DNA from: Nyssa sinensis
Taxonomy: Eukaryota; Streptophyta; Magnoliopsida; Cornales; Nyssaceae
Reading direction: 5' to 3'
NCBI GenBank assembly: GCA_008638375.1
Contig: VIRR01000564.1
Span: 1-64,000, forward strand
Length of the DNA: 64,000 bases
The position numbers and the translations under genes were made by a program. Shown one piece after another: positions 37,450-50,500 of this stretch. Position 1 is the stretch's first letter. Every line of letters starts with the position of its first letter. The notes under the pieces were generated by a model that was not told the origin of the DNA, did no database searches, and saw only the letters and a program-made list of their open reading frames with translations.

Positions 37450-38580
37450 AAATCTGCCCCGTACCTAGTTTCCTTCCTCTTATAGGTGCCCTCTAAAAAG
37501 TACACTTGTGACCAATTTTTTTGCAAATCACACACCCAATAGTGTAAGATCTCCTATTACTGCTTGCCCCTAATTGTAACTTCATCAACCTTCCTCCTCC
37601 TAGATCTTTTAGGCCTACCATGTAGCATTCTAAAAGATGGTTCCTCCCCTAAAACCTTTTCCCATTGACTTTCATCATATGTGGGATAGACAATCTTCTA
37701 ATATGCCTTCAGATATTTTTTCCTAGAATAACAGTCATTATAAAACTACTCCACATTCAACCTTTTATAAGAAATGAATGCAGTAACATGCCTATAGGGC
37801 ACTATAGTCATATCCTACAGTCTACAACAACATGTCTTCATTGCCAAATTCACCACATGATTGACCCATATTTCCAATACCTTATACTTCCCCTCCTACA
37901 AACACCACCTTGCAATGTCTTCATATATTTTTTCCTAGAACAACAATCATCACAAAACTACTCCACATTTAGCCTTTTATAAGAAATGAATGCAGCAACA
38001 TGCCTATAGGGCACTCTAGTCATATCCCCCAACCTACATCAGCATGTTTTCATTGCCAAATTCACCACATGAGTGACCCATATTTCTAGTAACTCGTTCT
38101 CCTCTAGTCTAGCAAACACCACATTGCAATGTATTGACTATTGAATAACCTCATCCAACATTTTTCTTATCTTTGATATAACCCTATTCTCTCCAATGAT
38201 ACAACCAACTTAATTATTTTGTACAATTTTTCCATCAATCTTGATCTAATATAATCCATTAGGGTTAAGATAGGTTTCCCCTTAAATTTCCTAATTGTTA
38301 AAGGACTCAACAAGATTGTTTGTAACATGGTCACTCCTAACTTTGGAGTTAAATTTGCGCCTACCCTAAATCTCTAAAGACTACTTTAATAACCAAGTGT
38401 GTAAATTAGTAGAGAATTCCCTCAATCTCTTGCATAATAGACTTAAATTTTGTTTCGGTACATGCCCTAGCTGCCCTCTAGAACAACTTCTTAATTTTCA
38501 AGCCAAGAAACCTAGACTTGAAATTGTTGAGAAGATGCCTACTGCATCTCTTTTGAGTTGTTTCATGAATAATTCGGGTT
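37450..38580 (-). pseudogene. Mutator-like (MULE) transposase relic
   Basis: Minus strand, read from 38580 downward. RHLLNNFKSRFLGLKIKKLF, then RAARACTETKFKSIMQEIEG, match the C-terminal part of the catalytic region in plant MuDR-type transposases. Later EIWVTHVVNLAMKTC, then RLGDMTRVPYRHVAAFISYK and RLNVE, match the SWIM zinc finger (CxCxnCxH) and its tail. A VICKKIGHKC zinc-knuckle-like motif lies near 37520. Stops and frameshifts are frequent. The SWIM region is duplicated (37706-38131). The upstream catalytic half is missing or unreadable, and I could not find the terminal repeats. Confidence 0.8.
37706..38131. repeat. Tandem duplication of about 213 bp in the MULE relic
   Basis: The blocks TTATAAGAAATGAATGCAG, ATGCCTATAGGGCACT and TTCATTGCCAAATTCACCAC each occur twice, 212-213 bp apart. 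The unit covers the SWIM zinc-finger part. The copies differ at about one position in eight. Confidence 0.85.
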
Positions 38581-38944
38581 AGTGCAGATTCAATTCCTCA
38601 AAAATAGTGGAAAATGTATAGTTTAGTGTAAAAAAAACACATAGTTTAGATTTTTGAAAATGAAAAATTATAGTGCCTAACTTCAATACATACTTATAAC
38701 CTGAAATAATATTAACCCCTAATCATGTAAATACAATAACTAATCATGTTAAAACAGTAAATGAAACATGTATGCATATGTAACTGAGATAATAAGTAAT
38801 CGAAACACTATAAAACAGTCACTACAATACTCAACAACATATATGAAACTCCAATAACATAATCAAAAGTAATTTCAAAACACTAATTGAACCTAATTTG
38901 GGAAATTTAGATTCCTAAAGTAAAAGTAATGTTGGAAAGTGAAA

Positions 38945-39660
38945 AAAATAATTGTGAAACGCCTAATTTTGGGAGCCTAATTCGAATTGATTTGGGAGAC
39001 GTTAGATGATAATATAAATAAATTCTAATTGAGTTTCCCTAATTGAAAGTAATTTATGATATTAGAAGATTAATTTTAAATTGGGAGCCTACTTCAAACT
39101 GATTCGGGGGAAGTTACATGATAATATGAATAAATCCTAATTGAATTGCCCTAATTGAAAGTAATTTACGAGATTAGAAGATTAATTGTAAAACCCCTAA
39201 TTTTGGAAACTTAATTCGAACTGATATAGGGGAAATTACATGAAAATATGAAAAAATCCTAATTGAATTACCCTAATTAAAAGTAGTTTAGGAGATTAGA
39301 ATAATAATTATGAAACCCCTAATTTTGGAAGCCTAATTTGAACTGATATATGGGGAAATACATGAAAATATGGAAGACCCCTAATTGAAAGTAATTTAGG
39401 AGATTAGAAGATTATTCTGAAACCCCTAATATTGGAAGCCTAGTTTGAATTGATTTGGAGAAAATTACATGAAAATATGAAGAAAAAAATCCTAATTCAA
39501 GATCCTCAATTGATAGTCATTTAGAATATTAGAAGAATAATTGTGAAACCCCTAATTTTTTAATCCTAATTCGAACTAATTTGGGAAAAATTACATGAAT
39601 ATATGAAGAAAAAAATATAATTAAAGAAACCCAATTGAAAATAATTAAAGAATTTGAAAA
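38945..39660. repeat. Tandem array, 6 units of 107-126 bp
   Basis: The block AAACCCCTAATTTTGGAAGC starts near 38961, 39078, 39194, 39316, 39423 and 39549. Each unit continues with AATTCGAACTGAT, a TTACATGA(T/A)AATATGAA block, CCTAATTGAA and AGTAATTTAGGAGATTAGAA. Copies diverge by roughly 10-25 percent. It lies between the MULE coding relic and its possible 5' leader, so it may be part of that element. Confidence 0.85.
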
Positions 39661-40250
39661 AAAAAAAAAAGAAATGAAGGAAATAAAGAACGTGAAGATT
39701 CAAATCGCATGCAAAGTCTCAAAAGAAAACCTTAGGTTCGATGATATTTAGACTTGGTTGCAAAATGAGAGAGAGAGGGGTGGCGAGAGAGATGAAGAAT
39801 ATCAAGGAATGATTTCGCATGCAAAGTCTATGAAGATGAAGAATATGAACACATACCTTAAGCTCGCACACAAATCGCAAGATCTTCTACCACAAATCGT
39901 TTTCGATAGCTAGGGTTTGGTGTTGAAGAAATGAATCGATCCTAAGACATCTACCTTTGATTTTGTCGAACATACACACCATTTTTTTCATCAATGTTGG
40001 GTTTAAGGTTTGGTGTGTTAGGAAAATGGGTTTAGAGCATGGGTTTTAGCCAACTTTGAGCTAAAATAAAAGTGGGCCCCACACATTATTTAAGGTAGGT
40101 CCACATGAAAATATGTTCTCTTTCATGAAAAGATTAAAAACATATATTAAGTTGCTCAAAATCATTAAAGAGTGAATGAGAAATTAACTCCAAATATCAC
40201 CACTCGGAAATGGAAGTAAAGCTTGAAACTTGTGAAAAGCTTGTGTTCTA
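39661..40250 (-). other. Possible 5' leader of the MULE
   Basis: On the minus strand, AACCCTAGCTATCGAAAACG is followed by GTATGTGTTC, which could be a donor splice site. This arrangement fits a transposon leader exon upstream of the transposase, but I see no terminal inverted repeat at the outer edge. Confidence 0.3.
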
Positions 40251-40447
40251 CATAGGTTGGGAACAAAGATTTTAAAGAGTATATATACAATTACCTCGAA
40301 TGAGGGTTTAGGCCCCAAGGGTTACCCAAATTTTGTGGATGGGAGAGGACATATCCCGTGGTGGGTTCACCACACACACGCACACGCACCGCCGCCCTGC
40401 CCCTCCCTAAGCCAGTTTAGGTTGGGTTGGGCTTGGGCTTGGGCCTA

Positions 40448-40479
<32 letters not shown>

Positions 40480-42262
40480 TTGGAGAAAATTTATTTAAAG
40501 TATATTTTTGAAATGTTACGCTTTTGGATTTTGACTGAATAATCACCATGAACAAGTGCATCCCTTCGAATTGTACGTCCATTCAAAGAACATCTACGTC
40601 CCTTCAGATTGGTGTGCATGTTCACCAATGGAATGCATCTGTTCACCAATGAATGCATCTATTTAAACTGAAGCATTATATCTATTCGCGTAAATAGATG
40701 CACCATTTAGGTTCGTGTCTATTTAAACAAGCACAAAGGGCTCTATAAATTAGTCTACCCTCATTGCATATAAAAAATTCAATTCTAAAGAATCATTCAT
40801 ATATATGTTCAATCTGCATCTACAGAGTTAGAACAAGAGTGCAAACACTATGTTGGTTCGTTGCGCACATGGATTGAAGTGCTACATTAGTGTGTGTGAC
40901 CATTGTATCCTATGAGACAATCGTTGTACAACTCAAAGCACTTGTGCAAGGGAAAATATTTCTTAAGGACATAGCATCAAATGCTAGCCTTGATCAAACA
41001 TTTTCTATATTGATACTGCAAAATTACTGTAATTGAATCTGCTTCTATTTTGTAATTTATAATTTTATTTAAGTTAGAGCATAATTTGTTTCTATTTTGT
41101 GAACTTGGTTCATAAGACTACTGTTCTATTTCAAAATTTTTGTTTTTGTAAATTATAATTTATAAATACAGATTTTTGTTTCGGAAAAATAGTTTTTGTT
41201 TCAAGTATGATTTTGATACTATGAAGTAAAGCTGCTATTATATACCAACATCCTCGTTACACTTAGAAATGAGATATGTCAAATGAGATGAAACATTTTC
41301 AAAATCATTGAATTTTCTAAATGGACTCAATTTACATAATTTTGTAAATGCGAGGGGTATAAATGACAATTCACTATTTTCATTTAAATCGTCTTTTAAC
41401 AAACTGTGACAGAAAAATTGTTTGTGATTTTGAAATTTACGAAGTTTGTGTATTTTTTACTAAATCTCAAGAGAGGTTAATGTTATTTATCCATTTTAAA
41501 AATTTGCACAAAATTTAATAAATAATTTTCTTTGATAAGTGAATCAAAGATTCAGTTTAAATATGAAATTTAATTAATTAATTAATTAACTAATTAATCA
41601 ATGAATTTGACTTTTAAATTTAATGTACATGGGTTTGAAACAAACCCAATTCATATTCGTAATATTTAATAGAGTTAAACGACTCCAAAATTTTGATTCA
41701 CTTAAAATATAAAATTTAATTAATTAATTAGCAAATTAACTAATTAATTAATCATTGAATTTGACTTTTAAATTTCATGAATATGGATATGAGACAAATC
41801 CAATTAATGGAGTCAAAGACTCTGATTTATATAAATTTCCAAACTCAATTTAGAAACCGTCCATTTTAGTTTATTGGCAACATTTGGAGTTTATATTTTC
41901 ATGTGATAGTAAAATCAACCACTTAAACTAAATTGCAGATTGAATGTAGTCCAGTATGGTGGCCGGATTAAACATGTTTACAACATGTAGGGATTTTTTC
42001 CTTTGTTAACGGAACACCATTAGCCGCATCAATTAAACTACATGTCATTTTGCCATGGACTTCAAGCTTGAGTGGAAAAACTCCAACAATTTGCAATTGC
42101 TTTTGAAACTTAACAATACGCACATCAATGAACCATCCGAAAATTTTGATGGAGTTAGAAATTCCATTATAATAAGAATATATGCTATGGATACGTATGA
42201 ATGAAATTGTCATTTTATAGAATGAAACAAGAAATGAAATACAAATGACATGAAATGAAATA
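40251..42262. other. Non-coding stretch with possible LTR relic and duplications
   Basis: A (TA)n tract is at 40452-40480. At 40560-40810 there are repeated CCTTC(G/A)(A/G)ATT and GTTCACCAATG motifs, then a TATA-like CTATAAATTAG, as in LTR promoters. At 41555-41690 and 41702-41830 a block with TTAATTAATTAATTA and GAATTTGACTTTTAAATTT is duplicated. No coding region is supported. Confidence 0.4.
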
Positions 42263-42500
42263 TTCTCTCCATCTCATTTTAAGAATAATTTATTACTATT
42301 CATTTTAAGAGGTTCATTTGAAAAGTTAACGTACTTTTAAGTTATAAATTTTAAAACTACCCTTTATTATACCTAATGTGAACATGATTTACAATTAAAT
42401 GAGGGCAATATGAAAATTTAAATAGTTTCAAAATAATAAAACAATACTTCCAAAAAAATTAGAATACCCAAAAGGGACTATCATTTTGGGACGGATGAAG
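42263..42500. mobile_element. Stowaway-like (Tc1/mariner) MITE
   Basis: The left end reads TTCTCTCCATCTCATTTTAAG. The inverted right end reads CTTCATCCGTCCCAAAATGA. This is the familiar CTCC(A/C)TCCGTCCCA type. TA dinucleotides flank both ends (42261-42262, 42501-42502). Length is 238 bp with no coding capacity. Confidence 0.65.
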
Positions 42501-42679
42501 TAATGATTACTCATTTAAAACAAATGAATGCTTGTAATGACTTTTAATAAAATGCTCATTCTATAGAATAAGTATTTCCACTCATACCAAACAATAATAA
42601 GGAATGAAAAAGTTAGAATAAACATTCTTAAAATGTCCGTTCTACCGTACCCAATATAACATTAGTATCTCTAAGAGAC

Positions 42680-43140
42680 TTGTATTTTTTTAAGAGTTAA
42701 AAACTCCATATATTAGAGGGAGTCATAGACTCCATTTTTTGTTGGAACTTGAGAGGGGGTTGAGACTCTAATTTTTTTTTTTTTTTTGTTGGAACTTGAG
42801 AGGGACGACTCCATTTTTTACAACAACTTTAAAGAGTTAGAAACTCTTTGATCTTCTTTTGCTGCAATTTTAAAGAGGTAGAAACTCTTTACTCTTCATT
42901 TTGAAATTTCCTGTAAGAATTTGTGTTTAAGATTTGAGAGGGAATCAAAGACTCCATTTTGCAACAACTTTAAAGAGTTAGAACTCTTTGGTCTTCTTTG
43001 ACAGCAATTTTAATGAGTTAGAAACTCTTTAGCCTTTATTTTGAATTTCCGTAGAGAGAGTCCAATCTTTGTTCAAAAGTCAAAGATTCTTATTTGTTTT
43101 GAATGAGTTTTCTGTAACAACCAATTAAAAGAGTTAAAAA
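42680..43140. repeat. Degenerate tandem repeats around GAGTTAGAAACTCTTT
   Basis: The palindrome-like block AAAGAGTTAGAAACTCTTT recurs near 42830, 42875, 42975 and 43015, alternating with GACTCCATTTT. At least two larger units of about 145 bp can be aligned (42800 and 42945). Confidence 0.7.
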
Positions 43141-43144
43141 CAAG

Positions 43145-43423
43145 ATGGGAAGAATAATTGATTATACCTTCTGCAAATTCTTGTCTTCTTCTAACTCCTC
43201 TAGCTCCTCTAGCTTTCTGTTGCACTCAAAACTCTCTTTTAGTATGATAAATCTCCAATACGTAAGTGCTCTCCGTCCCAAAAACTCCCTTCGCATTCCA
43301 ACCTCTTCCTATCCGTCCCCTATTTTCTTTTATAATAGGATAACAACGGTTTCTTTATCATGGAGAAAGTGGGTTACGTTGCATGAGTGGTTACTTCCGA
43401 ACTTCCCACTCCTTGTAATCTAA
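43145..43423 (+). other. Hypothetical 92-codon ORF, doubtful
   Basis: The ORF is Ser-rich (SSSNSSSSSS near residue 15) because of a short TCC/TCT repeat. It has no recognised domain, no clear promoter and no splice partner. I regard it as probably not a gene. Confidence 0.15.
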
Positions 43424-43750
43424 TATACATTTTTTATTTATTTATTTTTATTACAAGTGGTGTTGTTATCTTAAATTGTGAAACTCATTATAATAAATGT
43501 ATATAAATTTCGGATGAAAAAGAGCGAGCATGGTGAACAGATAAATGTTTTTTTTTTATTTTTTTGATAACTCGTACCCAAATTTTCAAACCGACTAGTT
43601 AAGAAGATCAATCTCATCATTTACTAACGGAGCAAGCAGACAGATAAATGATAATCCTTATTTAATGCTTGTGTTAACATGGTTAGGTTAAAGAGTATAA
43701 TCTTAAAATTTGAATAAAAAAGAATTCATTTTCCTTCTTTATTTTTATTA

Positions 43751-44220
43751 GGGTAAATTATACTGACCTTTTCTGAAATTTCTGACAATTACACTGATTT
43801 TTCTTAAAATTTATGAAATTATACTAATCTTTCATATTTTAACTGACAATATACAAATGTCTTCCTTTAGTCAATTTTTTCTTTAAAATGAAAAAACTAC
43901 CTATTTTATGTTTTTTTTTTAATTTTAAATTTTGATAATTTTTTTTCATTTTTTAAATAAATATTGATTAAAACCTTAAATTTATTTATACATAAAATAA
44001 AAATAAGTTATTTTACCTTAAATGTATTTTTATATAAAATAATTTTTCTTAAAAAAATTAGAAAAATTGAGAAAATGCAATAAATAAATAAATAAAATGG
44101 GTTGTTTTGTCATTTTGATTAAAAAATTTAACCCGAGAAGGATATTTGTATATTTTAAATAAAATAAAAAAAAGTAAATGTAATTTTAAAAATTTTAGAA
44201 AAAAATAATGTAATTGTCAA
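43751..44220. mobile_element. Probable Mutator-like MITE
   Basis: The left end reads GGGTAAATTATACTGACC and contains GACAATTACACTGA. The right part, inverted, reads TTTGACAATTACATTATTT. This GGGTAAATTA start with ACAATTACAC blocks is common in plant Mutator-like MITEs. The right terminus looks lost next to a GA tract. Confidence 0.45.
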
Positions 44221-46009
44221 AGATCAAAGAGAGAGAGAGACATTTCTTTTCTTTTTTTTTTCTTTTTTCCCCTTTTTTTCTAAAGCTTTCCTACCTGTTT
44301 TTTTTCTCTCAATTTTTTTTCCCTTCTCTATCTCTTTCTACCAATAAAGAAAGCCTTAGTTGTCAACAAGGAAATAGGAATCCATTATTTTCTATGTGGC
44401 CAAACAAGTTGAGGTACACCCAAACAGAGGAAGACAACTTGGAGTTAACCGCTTGCGTACAGGCAACCGAAAAAGGATAGGTCTTTTTGGGTTTGGCTTT
44501 CTTCCACAGTTCCACGTCTCCCCTCTCCTAAGCCATCCATTGCCAGGTCAAAGAGGCACTGCCACTATGTCGACACGCTTTCCTTCTTTTTCTATCCACG
44601 TTCAACACCACATGGGCTTGGCTGCTCTATTCTTATTGTTCACGTGTCAAAATTAAAAGTACTGACAGTATTACTCAAACATCAAATAAGTTGTGACAAT
44701 ATCATAAAAATTATACAAGGCTCTTTAATGAATTAATTGGGAATTGTGTCATTAAATTATTTGATTTTTTAAAAATAATTAATGAGAACCGAAATCCTAT
44801 CCAAATGTTGCAAGTATTCGTTTTTCATATAATTGGCATAAGTTTATTCTTTTTCCTTATTTTTATATCAAAAAAAAATAGATTAATCAATCATTTTCTT
44901 ATTTAATTTTGTTGAGTTTTAATTTTTTCTTTTTAAACAAATTGGAATCACTGTATGCCTTACTAAACAAGTAAAAAATTTAAAACTAGTTTAGTTTTAC
45001 TCTATAAAATTGGTTCAAGTCTTTCTCAAACGAGTAGAATTGAAATATTATTATGAAAATATAAAAAGAAAATTTAGAGGATAATTTTAAAGTTTTGAAA
45101 TTTTCAATTAAAATAATAATAATAACATAAATTTTTTCAACTTTTTGCAGATCATCGTGCTTTACTATCATGTGAGGGGGAGAAAAATCTTTTGTGGAAC
45201 ACTTGTACATACTTAAATTTGAGCAATGATGGTACAGCGTTTTTATCTCATAATATTTTTAAAAATCTTTATGTCTCGTACATGAATATTTAAATTTGAG
45301 CATGATGGCATGATGTTGTCATCTCACAACACTTTTCCTCGAAAAAAGTCAAAGGGTTAGGTTTTGTTTGTTTACGTTTCTTAAAATAGATTTTTAATTC
45401 CAAAATGTAGGATACGTGTTTGACAATTTATTAATTTTAATTTTTTTATAATTTAGATTATTATATTCAAATACATTTTTATAGTTTTTAAAAAATTAAT
45501 TACAAAATTTTTAGAAATATTCTTCAAAAAATTATATCTGAATCACTATCCAAACGCAACCTTAAATTGCTTGAAGAAAGTTCATATTTATTCAAATTAG
45601 TTTTTGGCATGTCGTCTACATTTGAAATCAGATTATAACATGATATAATTTATGTTACATGTTTGAAATTGATTTGAATAGCCTAATTTTTTTTTTTTTT
45701 TTATATATATACTACCTTCACATTGGACTTTTTCTTTTTGCTCCTATGACCATTTAGAAATCATCATTTAATGTAGTATAATAACGTAATAAATAGCAAA
45801 ATTATCGAGTAAATGCTATCATCATTTTATAGTGTATTGGAAATGTTATTTTATAAAAGCCAGAAATAAAAGGCTAAAAGAATACATAGCTGAATTCCAA
45901 AATTACCCTTTCGTGTGAGTACACACGCAAGCAACATTTATACGGAGTATTTATTTTTGTTCGAGTATTTTAAAAATTAATACTTTCCTTTATAAAGAAG
46001 TTCTTTCAG
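44221..46009. other. Non-coding stretch and putative promoter of the next gene
   Basis: 44221-44240 is a short GA tract, then pyrimidine-rich DNA. The part at 44390-44650 is less AT-rich and holds CACGTG at 44641-44646, but no coding signal is convincing. The last few hundred bases (about 45,850-46,009) precede the inferred first exon and contain TATA-like TTTATA motifs (45940, 45990). Confidence 0.35.
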
Positions 46010-46177
46010 GCACGGTTGGCACAAGAAGACCAATCTCTCCTCCAATTCTCTAGCCAAACATCGAGAAGAAGAGGAGGGCCCTCAATTTTCGCAACAGAAG
46101 CCATCTGTGATCCCATTCTCTTCCACACCGTCTGATACGTTGACCCGCCGGCGTCAAAGCCTGGCCGGACGTCAAAG
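46010..46177 (+). other. Putative non-coding first exon of a plus-strand gene
   Basis: A GC-richer segment starts near 46010 and ends in CGTCAAAG followed by GTATGC, a good donor site (GT at 46178). It includes CTCTCC-type pyrimidine motifs like plant leaders. No ATG is found in the frame that joins to exon 2, although that frame is open throughout. The exact start is a guess. Confidence 0.5.
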
Positions 46178-46479
46178 GTATGCTTTTCTGTTAAAGCAGT
46201 CCTCTGTTTTGCGATCGATCATCGTCGATCGGTCTCATATTCATACGCTGTTATATATATGTGTGTTTCTTTATATTAATCAATTGAATCGGTTCAAGTG
46301 TTGTATATATCTCTCAAGTTCGTTGAGTTTCGGTTGTTTTAATTATATTTTTTGTTATTTTTTTAATTATTAATTTGATTTTGCTGTTCACGGTTGTTCA
46401 TGCGTTATTTTTGGTTGTTATTGAGATTTTTGAAATATTTAGCAGTTTGAGAGCAATAGTCAGAGCAATTACATTGACA

Positions 46480-47550
46480 ATGCTACCCAAACGGTGAGTT
46501 GTTACGCGTGGAATTGACCTTTTTCGATGGCTTAATCAGTGATTTATTCGTATTTCTATGTCTAGAATGATATAAATAGATGATGCCTGACTTACGGGAA
46601 AATAGTGGTGCTTGATCTTACTGATTTGGTGTATAATTTACCCTTTCTTTTAATTTTTGTTGCTTGATTATTGGGTTTGTTTGCATTTTTGTATATAGGT
46701 TCATGTGTATTCAAACTCAACTCAACAAAGCCTTATCCCAATTATAGGTTCATATGTATTGAATTAGGAATTTATTAGTAATTTGAGTTGAATAATAATG
46801 GTTTTTGATGGCATAAAAATGTTCAATTGGTGGATCTTTGATGGATTAAACTATCTTTGCATGCATATTCACATATACACTTGTGTTTGTAGAATTGAAT
46901 TTTTCTTTTTTTCTTTTTTTGAATTTGTCATGTTTGAGGATTAACATAAGCTTCTGTGGTTATATATATGTAAAATGTGTTATCGTGGTTCCCCACCTAA
47001 AGCTTTCGTCCTTTATCATGGATGTCTTTTGCCACAGTTTTTGTATCAAAACTTTGCAGCTTCTAAGGTTGCCTTTCGGATTTTTCGAGTCTAAATTGAA
47101 TGGATTTATCGCCTTTGATGTGATATTTGGAGGTATTCACCCATCAATACAAATGGTACCATAAAAAATATGTGGTGCTTATAAAAAAAAGATCAGCACA
47201 AATGATGCATAAGATCATTTTTAGGATATCATGAAACGATGTAGTTTCATACTTTAACTATCATTGGTTGTAGTTTTAGTGGTATACTAATACTTTTATT
47301 TATAATAAAAAAGCATTGGTTGTAGTGGCTGTCAGTTATTTGCAATGGCCCCCTTCACAATGATGGGCTCATAAAGAAACTTGTATACATGACAGAGATG
47401 GAGCAATACAATTTTCATGGTTCATCCGAATGTGCCATAATGAATTTAGAAAGTGGGGTGCTGCTGTTGATAATGATGATGATATTGACCTTATCAATTT
47501 GGTTGTAAAGTAAAATGATTGCTTCTCAAAATGATGCAACTTCTTTTTTG

Positions 47551-47594
<44 letters not shown>

Positions 47595-50500
47595 CCCCCC
47601 CCCCTCCTCTCTGTGTGTGTGTGTGTGTGTGTTTTCTTTGGGATGGTGAGTCTAGTTAACAATTCTGAAACTTACAGTGAGAATTAATAGAGCTATTGAA
47701 GGAAAATGAAGATTGCAAGTTCAATGGGTAAGGTTATATTGGATAAGTATCTTGTGATTTTTTTTTTGTAATCCTGTTATCCTCTCTCACCTCTCGTTCT
47801 ATTCCCGTTTGAAGACCTATGCAATAGCTACTTCAGTTAAAACAAAGAATCAGAAAATCCGTTCTCTTTGCTATTATTGCCTTGTATATCTGGCATGTTG
47901 TTACGGGGTAATGTTCATCGCATTTGCAAATTTATTTAGTTCTCTACGAAATTTGAAAAAGTAAAGAAATGGTATCAATTGGCAACTTGGCATCTAAAGT
48001 AAAAAATGAATAGGATGGAGCTGCTCAAGGAACCAAATAAGACAAAATAAGAAAGAAAATTTGAGGTAATGAATTTGTGCCGTGGATGCATCGCAGATTG
48101 GACTTAGTATTTGTGCTGTAATCATAGTGAAGAGTTTCTTAGGATTCCTATTGTAATAACAAGAAAGAGACTTATAAAAAGAAAAGAAAATTCCAAGAAA
48201 AAGTCAATGAGACTCCCTGACTCATCTCCAATAACTTCTATGTTGAATTAACCGCAATCTGTTTAATTGAGTCAAGCTTCTAGGTGTACATGTTATTTAA
48301 AGTTACAGAAGTTGAAAAGAAAAAGTCAAAAAAAAGAATTCTTTTCATCCTTTTTCTGCGTTAGAACTCACCTCAAATATGGTTATACTGTTCTGAATCA
48401 TAGAATTCTTTGTATAACTGAGAAAATGTCTCAAGTTATCTGATTGAGTTCACACAGCTCATTTGTTATTCCATTTTGTATGTACTGGTTGCAACTTCAA
48501 AATTATGAAGTGGATGAACTTTTGTTCAAGATTGGTAAAATTGCACTGATGCAATGAAATGATCCATTCGTAGAACCTTGTTTGGGAAAAAAAATTGTGC
48601 TTTACCAAAGCAGATATGTGAATAAATATTGTTCGAAATGAAAAGCCTTGTAATGTGTGTAAAAGTAACATTACACCCTCTGCTCCACAACAATTTGAAA
48701 ATTTGCTCCAGTAGAGCATTCTCCTCTCCAAGTGACTTCAAATACATTCCTTTTTCTTTTGTCGCCAACAAAAACACATTCCTTTTTCCAGTGACAAGAA
48801 ACTTGGAAAACTTTATAAAAGAAAAACTGATTTTGATTTAACGGCATTGCTTACATTTACATGGACTTTTGATTGGAAATTTGAAGACTCGTTCAATCAT
48901 GTTCTGGCCCTCAATTTGAGATTAAATTTATGGAAAAGTCACAAAAAGAAAAAGGAAAAGAAAGAGGAAACAAATTATGTTCTTATGATATTACAGAGAC
49001 TTATCCTCAAAAAATTTAAAAAAATACCTTTTATGTTACTGAGACATTTATAATTAGATTGAGAGGGTATCTTGGAGTCATGGTTGCTTGGTGCCATCCC
49101 TTCATCTTTGGAGGGTTTTGTGGAGAAGCCTTTGGAGCTAGCAATATAGTTTTGCTGCCATAGATTTCCTTATCCTTTTATAGGTTTAGCTGGTTTTCTC
49201 TTTGCAGGTTCAGGGGTGTTGATGGTATATCATTCTTCGTATATGATTCTCTCTGTTTGAGACATGTCCAACATCAATTGCTTTGAAGGTATTAGAATGT
49301 GGTTTATCAGCATGAACAGGTGAGTGAGTGTATGTAATTAAAAGTTCTCTCTCCCTCTCCCTCTCCCTCTCCCTCTCCCCACTTTTTTGGAGCATATAAT
49401 TCCTCCAAACAGGTTTCTTGCTTTATTACCTCTTCCACATATAAACCATTTCTGGTGCCAGTTGTTTCTCTTGTCTATTGACTTGGTTAAATTTCTTTAT
49501 TTTACTTTCAAGGATCCAAGTCTTTTCTTACACAGCTTTTAAAACAATCAATAACTTTGACTCCCCAGCCTTCAGTTTTATTGATGCTCACAGGTCATTT
49601 GCTTATATTCATTCGTGTGTTTCTTCTGTGAGAATTAGTCACTAGCCATTTGTAGGAGCCACATTGATAGCTAGTTAGCTAGTGAGCCTTTCATCCTTTT
49701 CAGTTCATCTGAATCATAAATGGTGTTGCATTGCAGGCACTTTTGGTCTATCTGAGCAACAGAAGGAGGAATTTCAATTTTTTAACCCTGTGTTTCTATC
49801 AAGATTGATTTTATACGAACAGCTGCAATTGTGTGCTAGAAACCAACTTTTCCACTGGGAGAGCAAACTATAGTGATTCTAGAGATTTCATTTTTTGATT
49901 TGCTGAAGTCCCGTAGAATTCTTTTTGGTAAGGAATTCACAATGACAGTATGACCATCTTACTCCAAGAGTGGAGATTCATTATATTGCACTTGTGATGG
50001 TGCAGTTCATTCTAAGCATGCTATGCCTTAGAAGTAATCTATCTATAACAGTGAACATCAGCTGGTACTCTGAGCATTTGCAAGTGCAGTATGGAAGCGA
50101 GAATACGAGAGAAGAATATGTATCATTCTTGTGATCCATTTTATTGCTAGAAAGCAGTGGCTGAGATGATGATTGTTCTCATTGATACAATTATTTTTTA
50201 TTAGGGCCTTTACTCTGATATCTAGTGGGAAAGTTCACCTACTTTTTTCCAAAAGCACATCCATCGTCTTTAGAAATTCATGGAAGTTGACTTCTACTTC
50301 TTGCACCTTTATTTTTTGGTATTGGAGGTGCCCTCAAACCCTCAATGGCATAAGTGCCAATTTTGAAGTGGGGTGCTAATCAAAGAATTTCCAATCAATT
50401 TTTAGTGCTGTTTGAATGATACTATAGGGTTATATGCCGCTAGCTCTCTGAATCCTATTGTTACTTGACATCGTGGAGTGCTCCTACGCCTTTATAATAT

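Noticed and set aside
37665..37982. Plus-strand ORF of 105 codons
   Set aside because: It is the complement of the MULE transposase relic, which reads on the minus strand with family motifs.
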